From a bacterium (lineage in GTDB: Bacteria; Patescibacteriota; Minisyncoccia; Phycocordibacterales; Phycocordibacteraceae): a stretch of 10,687 nucleotides of DNA. A program made the position numbers and the translations under genes. Below are positions 6,736-10,687 of this stretch, piece by piece. Below the pieces are notes generated by a model, which was not told the DNA's origin, did not search any database, and worked only from the letters and a program-made list of their open reading frames with translations. Position 1 is the first letter of the stretch. Each line of letters opens with the position of its first letter. The stretch spans positions 1 to 10,687 of the forward strand of contig JAJXUR010000012.1 of assembly GCA_021782715.1 (NCBI GenBank), in the 5' to 3' direction.

Positions 6736-7467
6736 ATGGATCTTATCCAAGAAGTTCAAGAACTAGAATACGAGTATCCCTACCATCATTTGGTAGAGAC
6801 GAGTCCTTTTTCGCAAACAAAACATCTTTTCTGGGGGTATAGATATGCAGCATATATTGAGAAGATCATGAGCATGCTAACTGCGCGTAAATTCGACTCT
6901 CTTGTGGATATAGGATGTGGTGATGGGAGAGTGTTAAAAGAAATCGCACAGCGATTCCCCGGAAAGAGGCTCGTTGGATTGGACTACTCAGAAAAGTCGC
7001 TCAGTTTTGCAAAAGCATTTTCGCCTGATCTGACTTTCGAAACCGGTACAGATGAATTATTTGACAGCTTCCTATTGATTGAGGTGATAGAGCATATATC
7101 TCCACTGGGCATGGAATCGTTTCTTGCTGGAGTATGCCAGAATCTGAAAGAAGGCGCGTTTGGAATTATCACGACGCCTTGCGATAACGTGGCGCTGAAT
7201 CCAAAGCATTATCAGCATTTCAATCGGACCTCGATTGAGGAGACGCTCTCCGCGCATTTTGATATCGTCTCGCTTGAATACATAAGTGCGGATACCCTCG
7301 GCACGAAAATAATTCAGCGTCTTCTGGCAAATAAACTCTTTATTCTCAATGAGAAACGCAGCATATCGTATCTCTATTCCTTGTATAAAGAGAGGTACCT
7401 TAATGCTACAGAACGGAATGCTACTCAGCTATGCGTTCTCGTCCGGAAGAAATCGAGGATCTCTTGA
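6736..7467 (+). CDS. Class I SAM-dependent methyltransferase, A+T-rich
   Basis: A 243-residue Rossmann methyltransferase. SAM motif I is LVDIGCGDGRVLKEIA (D58, G60, G62), motif II has VGLDYSEKSL, and the post-motif is LIEVIEHISPLG. ITTPCDNVALNPKHYQHFNRTSIEETL follows, similar in layout to ubiquinone/sugar O-methyltransferase relatives. The acceptor is not predictable, but the place beside glycosyltransferases suggests a sugar. The gene is markedly lower in G+C than most neighbours (24 of 60 in 6841-6900), which points to horizontal acquisition. Its 3' end overlaps the opposite-strand flippase gene by 39 bases, and codons of the two genes are in register there. No terminator lies between the two convergent genes. 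Confidence 0.85.
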   Translation: MDLIQEVQELEYEYPYHHLVETSPFSQTKHLFWGYRYAAYIEKIMSMLTARKFDSLVDIGCGDGRVLKEIAQRFPGKRLVGLDYSEKSLSFAKAFSPDLTFETGTDELFDSFLLIEVIEHISPLGMESFLAGVCQNLKEGAFGIITTPCDNVALNPKHYQHFNRTSIEETLSAHFDIVSLEYISADTLGTKIIQRLLANKLFILNEKRSISYLYSLYKERYLNATERNATQLCVLVRKKSRIS

Positions 7468-8706
7468 AAGGAAATAAGGTAACAGGCTTACTTCAAATCT
7501 GGTGATGATGCGTGCGATGATAAGTCCCCACAAGCCCCATCCTATAACCCCAATACAGATTACAACTATACGGAAGAGCGAACTTAGAGCTGCATTCACG
7601 TACTGCGCGCGCACGAGTTTTTTCGACATGAGATACGAACTTGCGGGTAGGAAAGCGAAACTTACAAGTGAGAGGGCATATGCCTGTGAATAAGGGACAG
7701 CGAGCATGTATGCCGGGAAAAGTAGCCTGTAGATAAAAGGCGCGTACGAGATGTAGATCGCCGCCGCGAGAACACTCGCACCTAAGAGCCAAGCATACTT
7801 GTTCAGCATTCCGCTCCTTATGTCCTTATCAGTACGTCTGGCGAAACGTACCTGCATCATGGCATCGAGCGATTTGATGGGTCCCTTCGCTTGGTCGACA
7901 AGACCGGTGGCGAAGTTGTAGATGGCGAGGTCGGTCGCGCCCGCGAAGTGGAAGAGGAGGAGCTGGTCGATGCTGCCGGCGATGCCGCCCAGGATGCCGA
8001 TGAGACTCAAGTGCTTGCCGTAGGTGAGCATGTGCGGGTCGTGCTCTGGGGCAGCGTGGTGCAGCTTGCGAGCGGTCCGCCAATAGGCATAGGCCGTGGC
8101 GGCGAGGTTGGCGATGAAGTATGCCGCGATGAGCAGGAGCGGCTGCGGCGCGATGAGAGCGACGGCGATGAGAGCGACGGCCGGGACGATGTTCGTGACG
8201 AAGTCGGCATACCACGCCTGTAGGGCGAACTCTTTCTTCCCCGAGAGGAAAGGAGAATAGAGATTGAAGCTCCCGAGGAACGGCGTCACGGTCCCGCCGA
8301 TGAGGATACCGAGCCCGAGGATGAAGTTGCCAGCGATGAGGTAGTAGCCACCGAGCGCGAATGCGCCGATGAAGATGGCGAAGCTCCAGCGCAGATTCGC
8401 TTTGAAGCCGTCGGCGAGCGCGCCGTCGAGGCCGCGGGCGACGGATTGAAGCACGGCGGTGCCGATTCCGCTTAACGAGAATGCACTCAATGTCGATACG
8501 ATGGCGAGCACGTATTTGTACTGGCCGTAGATATCCTTCGGCACGTAGCGTGCCATCGCGACAGAGAGGGTGAGAGCGATGAGCGAAGCGGATATTTGCC
8601 CGGCGACAGACCAGAAGCTCCCGCGCGCGAGGTACACCATGTCCATCTTGGTATACCGCTCAATCCATTTGAGGATGCGGTGGAGGCGAGATTTGAGGCT
8701 ATACAT
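7429..8706 (-). CDS. Wzx-type flippase (oligosaccharide translocase, MOP superfamily)
   Basis: A 425-residue integral membrane protein with roughly 11-12 hydrophobic helices, the size and pattern of Wzx/PST exporters that flip lipid-linked repeat units to the outer face of the cytoplasmic membrane. The first helix region reads YLARGSFWSVAGQISASL, followed by the loop ARYVPKDIYGQYKYVLAIVS; the R-x-x-x-x-x-x-YGQY pattern between helices 1 and 2 is characteristic. Mid-protein GSIDQLLLFHFAGATDLAIYNFATGLVDQ resembles the second half-repeat of the family. The start ATG at 8706 follows an A+T-rich run; ATG starts a few residues later (MDMVYLARG) are possible. The gene faces the glycan genes and overlaps the methyltransferase by 39 bases. 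A 15-base tandem duplication (8149-8178) encodes repeated ALIAV in a membrane helix. Confidence 0.92.
   Translation of the reverse strand: MYSLKSRLHRILKWIERYTKMDMVYLARGSFWSVAGQISASLIALTLSVAMARYVPKDIYGQYKYVLAIVSTLSAFSLSGIGTAVLQSVARGLDGALADGFKANLRWSFAIFIGAFALGGYYLIAGNFILGLGILIGGTVTPFLGSFNLYSPFLSGKKEFALQAWYADFVTNIVPAVALIAVALIAPQPLLLIAAYFIANLAATAYAYWRTARKLHHAAPEHDPHMLTYGKHLSLIGILGGIAGSIDQLLLFHFAGATDLAIYNFATGLVDQAKGPIKSLDAMMQVRFARRTDKDIRSGMLNKYAWLLGASVLAAAIYISYAPFIYRLLFPAYMLAVPYSQAYALSLVSFAFLPASSYLMSKKLVRAQYVNAALSSLFRIVVICIGVIGWGLWGLIIARIITRFEVSLLPYFLSRDPRFLPDENA
8149..8178. repeat. 15-base perfect tandem duplication in flippase gene
   Basis: Bases 8149-8163 are repeated exactly at 8164-8178. Read on the minus strand they give the five residues twice in the helix AVALIAVALIAPQ, so the frame is kept and the helix is lengthened by five residues. 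Confidence 0.9.
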
Positions 8707-8838
8707 ATATATAAAGTATGAGCAGCGGCTTGTGCCGCTATCGTACCATTTTGTTGGAACCTCTCGGTGTATCTCGGGGTTGCGTTTCTTGCGGAGGGTA
8801 TATACTACCGGTATAGCAATAATTTATATTCGACTCGC
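8707..8838. promoter_or_regulatory. Divergent promoter region between flippase and secreted-protein genes
   Basis: This 132-base region must drive both outward genes. For the flippase (- strand) the bases before the ATG read CATACTTTATATAT, with a -10-like CATACT 8 bases before the start. For the + strand gene there are -10-like boxes TATACT (8801-8806), TATAGC (8812-8817) and TATATT (8825-8830); the last leaves 8 bases to the ATG at 8839. A small hairpin (8724-8729 with 8734-8739, loop TTGT) sits on the flippase side. The exact promoters are not certain. Confidence 0.45.
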
Positions 8839-9636
8839 ATGAAAAACTCTATGTACAAGGCGGGGGCGATAGCAGTGGCGCTCGCCATGGGTGTGCTGCC
8901 GGCGGTCGCGTCCGCTCAGGATCGCGGCGGCGAGGGGCAGGACGGCGTACGCGCGACGGTACAGGTGCAAGGACAGCGGCCGAGCATCGTCGGCTCCTCT
9001 GAGGAGGGGAGCGAAGCGGATCAGTCGTCTTCGACCGAGGTCGCGCAGCGCGGCGGCGAGGGCGAGGGGGCACAGCGCGGCGAGCAGGAACGCGAGCAGG
9101 AGGGCGTACCCTTCAGGCTCGAGGGTACGACGACGCCGGCGCTCTCGTTCGGGCAGCTGCAGCAGTCTATACAAGTGCGTAATCAAGAGCTCGAGCAAGA
9201 GCTTGCGAGCTCGACGGGCGCAGACAAGGCGCTCATCGCGAATGCTAATCCGGTGCGCCTCGCGGTGCACGCTCTCCTCGCCTCGAAGGATCTCGTCGGC
9301 GGTATCGGCCAACAGGTATCGGCGATCGCGCAGCAGGTGAATGATTCGGTCGCATCGACGACGAGCGCCGAGGCGCAGATACAGTCGCGCGGCTTCTTCA
9401 CCAAGCTTCTCTTCGGCGGCGACACGGCTGCGGCGCAGGTGATCACGCAGCAGACGGCGCAGAACCAGCAGCGCATCACTGACCTCACGAAGCTCCTGGG
9501 CCAGGCCAATATCTCGGCCGACGTGCAGACGACCCTCCAGGCGCAGATAACGGCACTCCAGGCCGCTCAGACGCGCCTGCAGGCGCTCGCGCAGCAGGAG
9601 CAGAGCATGTGGGGCCTCTTCAGCTGGCGCTTCTAA
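8839..9636 (+). CDS. Secreted coiled-coil protein of unknown function
   Basis: A 265-residue protein. Residues 1-26 form a signal peptide: MKNSMYK, hydrophobic AGAIAVALAMGVLPAV, then an ASA cleavage site before Q27. Residues about 28-90 are disordered and rich in Gly, Glu, Gln and Arg (GGEGEG, EREQEG). From about 103 to the end the protein is helical with long Gln/Ala/Leu coiled coil, including VRLAVHALLASKDLVGGIG, SRGFFTKLLFGGDTAAAQV and TALQAAQTRLQALAQQEQ, ending WGLFSWRF. I recall similar exported proteins (VHALLA-x-x-DLVGGIG, FFGGD) in Parcubacteria, without known function. No cysteines are visible. The ATG at 8839 is chosen because it begins the signal peptide; the upstream open frame is non-coding promoter DNA. 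It is followed by a hairpin and a terminator, so it is a single-gene unit. A periplasmic-side or cell-surface role is inferred only from the signal. Confidence 0.85.
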   Translation: MKNSMYKAGAIAVALAMGVLPAVASAQDRGGEGQDGVRATVQVQGQRPSIVGSSEEGSEADQSSSTEVAQRGGEGEGAQRGEQEREQEGVPFRLEGTTTPALSFGQLQQSIQVRNQELEQELASSTGADKALIANANPVRLAVHALLASKDLVGGIGQQVSAIAQQVNDSVASTTSAEAQIQSRGFFTKLLFGGDTAAAQVITQQTAQNQQRITDLTKLLGQANISADVQTTLQAQITALQAAQTRLQALAQQEQSMWGLFSWRF

Positions 9637-9674
9637 GAAGTCAGACTTCAAGGAATCCCCAGAAGTCTGACTTC
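9637..9674. repeat. 13-bp inverted repeat just after the stop codon
   Basis: GAAGTCAGACTTC (9637-9649) is the exact reverse complement of GAAGTCTGACTTC (9662-9674), spaced by 12 bases. Each arm is itself a near-palindrome (GAAGT/ACTTC), so the two arms also read as direct repeats with one mismatch region. It begins immediately after the TAA stop and just before the terminator. It may stabilise the mRNA end or bind a dimeric protein; no T-run follows. Confidence 0.85.
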
Positions 9675-9675
9675 A

Positions 9676-9701
9676 AAACGCCCCGCTTCCGCGGGGCGTT
9701 T
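9676..9701 (+). terminator. Rho-independent terminator
   Basis: AAACGCCCCGC (9676-9686) pairs perfectly with GCGGGGCGTTT (9691-9701) around the loop TTCC. The 11-bp stem is G+C-rich with a short TTT(C)T tail. It ends the secreted-protein gene and isolates it from the hicBA promoter 20 bases further on. The A-run on the other side lets it work weakly in the opposite direction. Confidence 0.85.
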
Positions 9702-9715
9702 CTGCGTGTATGGGG

Positions 9716-9726
9716 TGTGGTATAAT
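9716..9726 (+). promoter_or_regulatory. Extended -10 promoter of hicBA
   Basis: TGTGGTATAAT: a consensus TATAAT (9721-9726) preceded by the extended TG element. Only 9 bases separate it from the ATG at 9736, so transcription should start at or a few bases before the start codon, giving a leaderless mRNA. The -35 side (TTTCTG near 9699) is poor and lies inside the terminator. Confidence 0.75.
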
Positions 9727-9735
9727 GCGTTTACT

Positions 9736-10056
9736 ATGGCTTTCAAGAATACGCTCAGAAACGGCCAGGTGCGGAATGTCATTTTCCAAGAGAAAGGGTC
9801 TTTTTATGGTGCTGCGCTCGAATTCAATATCGTCGAGCAGGGCGATAGTCCGCAAGAGGTTATGCTTCTCCTCGATGACGCGGTCAAAGGGTATGTAGAG
9901 TCAGCACAAAAAAATAAACTTTCTATTTCGGTTTTGAATCAGGATGTCGATCCCGAGTATGAAGCGCTCTGGAATGCTGGCCAAAAAGGCTTGAAGAAAG
10001 GGAATCAGCGTATCTACAGCACCTCCTCACAATCAATTGCCGCGCTCGCGGTGTAG
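9736..10056 (+). CDS. hicB: HicB-family antitoxin
   Basis: A 106-residue protein with the partial RNase-H-like fold of HicB antitoxins. The strand segment VIFQEKGSFYGAALEFNIVEQGDSPQEVMLLLDDAVKGYVE (15-55) matches the family pattern: an exposed surface strand, then EQG-x-[ST]-x-EE-like turn, then helix. The rest (56-106) is short and basic, with no clear helix-turn-helix. HicB normally binds and blocks HicA and may repress its own operon. It is placed first, with hicA starting 8 bases after its stop, so antitoxin is made before toxin. The ATG at 9736 is chosen from its position after the TATAAT box and the fold; an upstream in-frame start at 9706 would lie inside the promoter. Cognate activity is inferred, not shown. 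Confidence 0.85.
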   Translation: MAFKNTLRNGQVRNVIFQEKGSFYGAALEFNIVEQGDSPQEVMLLLDDAVKGYVESAQKNKLSISVLNQDVDPEYEALWNAGQKGLKKGNQRIYSTSSQSIAALAV

Positions 10057-10063
10057 GCGAGAT

Positions 10064-10300
10064 ATGCCGCGCGGTTTCAATAATTGGAGCGCCGCGGATA
10101 TCGTCAGGTTTTTACGGAAGCATGGATTCACCCATTCGTACACGCGCGGCAGGCATTTCTATTACATAGGTAAAGTCGAAAACCGTAATCGGCAGGTCTG
10201 TGTGCCCATCCACGGAAAGAATGCTGCGATTCATCCAAAAACTCTGAAGGGCATCATTTTCCAATCTGGCATCCCCGTGAGCGAGTGGAGTTCGAGATAA
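10064..10300 (+). CDS. hicA: HicA-family mRNA interferase toxin
   Basis: A 78-residue basic protein with the dsRBD-like HicA fold. It has SAADIVRFLRKHGFTHSYTRGRHFYYIG (9-36), with His31 in the place of the catalytic histidine (G-S-H-H in classical HicA, here G-R-H-F), then VCVPIHGKNAAIHPKTLKGIIFQSGI, the family hallmark of strand plus P-x-T-L-x-x-I helix. HicA toxins cleave mRNA at the ribosome or free transcripts, slowing growth when the antitoxin is lost. The ATG at 10064 has a weak GGCGAG upstream; a TTG at 10037 overlapping hicB is less likely because its extra residues are arginine-rich. Encoded 8 bases after hicB and coupled with it. A plausible complete toxin-antitoxin unit. Confidence 0.88.
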   Translation: MPRGFNNWSAADIVRFLRKHGFTHSYTRGRHFYYIGKVENRNRQVCVPIHGKNAAIHPKTLKGIIFQSGIPVSEWSSR

Positions 10301-10309
10301 TGCCTCTTG

Positions 10310-10318
10310 TGGTATAGT
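10310..10318 (+). promoter_or_regulatory. Extended -10 promoter of the Wzy/WaaL-like gene
   Basis: TGGTATAGT (TG extension plus TATAGT at 10313-10318), preceded by CTTG, repeats the TGTGGTATA core of the hicBA promoter. It is 10 bases from the ATG at 10329, again suggesting a leaderless transcript. It starts only 10 bases after the hicA stop. Confidence 0.65.
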
Positions 10319-10328
10319 ATCTTCCATC

Positions 10329-10687
10329 ATGCAGACCGGCGGTATCGCAAGACAGATTGCCAGGTGGATAGCGCTCGTGGCGCTCTTCCTCATCCCGCTC
10401 ACGCCGCTCCTGGTCGCGAATACCTATTTCTTCCCGTTCATCACGGGCAAGGCATTCTTCTTCCGCATCCTCGTCGAGATCCTCGTCTCCGCGTGGGTGG
10501 TGCTCGCCTTGCTCGATAAGGAGTACCGGCCGCGCCTCTCGTGGGTCGGTATGGCGGTCATCGCTTTCGTCGCATGGATGTTCGTGGCCGATCTTTTCGC
10601 GGTAAATGTCGCGAAAGCGTTCTGGAGCAATTTCGAGCGCATGGAGGGCTGGGTGCTCCTCATCCACCTGCTCGGCTTCTTCTTTGC
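10329..10687 (+). CDS. O-antigen ligase/polymerase family protein (Wzy/WaaL-like), 3' end missing
   Basis: The reading frame runs from the ATG at 10329 to the right edge with no stop, so only the first 119 residues are seen. They are strongly hydrophobic: RWIALVALFLIPLTPLLVANTYF, FFFRILVEILVSAWVVLALL, and WVGMAVIAFVAWMFVADLF are three membrane helices. The segments PFITGKAFFFRILVEI and VAKAFWSNFERMEGWVLLIHLLGF match my memory of the N-terminus of Parcubacteria O-antigen-ligase-like proteins, which are large multispanning proteins often with C-terminal TPR repeats (outside this window). Such proteins polymerise or ligate lipid-linked glycans on the outer face of the membrane, downstream of a Wzx flippase. 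A leaderless promoter precedes it. Ligase and polymerase cannot be told apart from this part. Confidence 0.82.
   Translation, partial: MQTGGIARQIARWIALVALFLIPLTPLLVANTYFFPFITGKAFFFRILVEILVSAWVVLALLDKEYRPRLSWVGMAVIAFVAWMFVADLFAVNVAKAFWSNFERMEGWVLLIHLLGFFF

Noticed and set aside
7502..7693. Small + strand open frame after the last methyltransferase
   Set aside because: It lies entirely antisense to the flippase gene and has no features of its own.
8824..9651. Antisense open frame covering the secreted protein gene
   Set aside because: Made of Arg/Leu repeats that mirror Ala/Gln/Glu-rich coding; the + strand has a signal peptide and terminator.

Overview
The window looks like a surface-polysaccharide (O-antigen or capsule type) locus from a Patescibacteria/CPR bacterium, most likely a GC-rich Parcubacteria lineage of the Kaiserbacteria type. 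That placement is an inference. It rests on the style of the glycosyltransferases, the N-terminus of the O-antigen-ligase-like protein, a secreted coiled-coil protein that resembles a family I recall from Parcubacteria, and promoters placed almost directly on the start codon. The standard bacterial code is used (TGA is a stop). I see no rRNA, tRNA, CRISPR array or insertion sequence.

Left part (2-7467, all + strand): eight genes packed head to tail. In order they are glycosyltransferase (cut by the left edge), glycosyltransferase, MetW-like methyltransferase, NodB-type polysaccharide deacetylase, glycosyltransferase, zinc-ribbon methyltransferase, glycosyltransferase, and a second stand-alone methyltransferase. 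Several neighbours share 4-base ATGA stop/start overlaps, so this is an operon with translational coupling. The last methyltransferase follows a 105-base gap and, like the zinc-ribbon one, is clearly richer in A+T than its neighbours.

Middle (7429-8706, - strand): a Wzx-type flippase that converges on the last methyltransferase and overlaps its 3' end by 39 bases. A 132-base divergent promoter region separates it from a + strand gene for a secreted, coiled-coil protein of unknown function (8839-9636), which ends in a hairpin followed by a strong terminator.

Right part (9721-10687, + strand): a hicB-hicA toxin-antitoxin pair, then the start of a Wzy/WaaL-like membrane protein cut by the right edge. 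Both units have the same TGTGGTATA(A/G)T promoter with only 9-10 bases between the -10 box and the ATG, so their mRNAs are probably leaderless.

Together the genes give a plausible path: cytoplasmic glycosyltransferases build a lipid-linked repeat unit, methyltransferases and the deacetylase decorate it, Wzx flips it across the membrane, and the Wzy/WaaL-like protein polymerises or ligates it. No initiating sugar-phosphate transferase or nucleotide-sugar synthesis gene is in the window.

The most unusual signal is not a gene. Several coding sequences contain long perfect inverted repeats: a 50-base perfect palindrome at 76-125, three consecutive hairpins at 1898-1973, and an 11-bp-stem hairpin at 3210-3236. 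These are far longer than chance would give.
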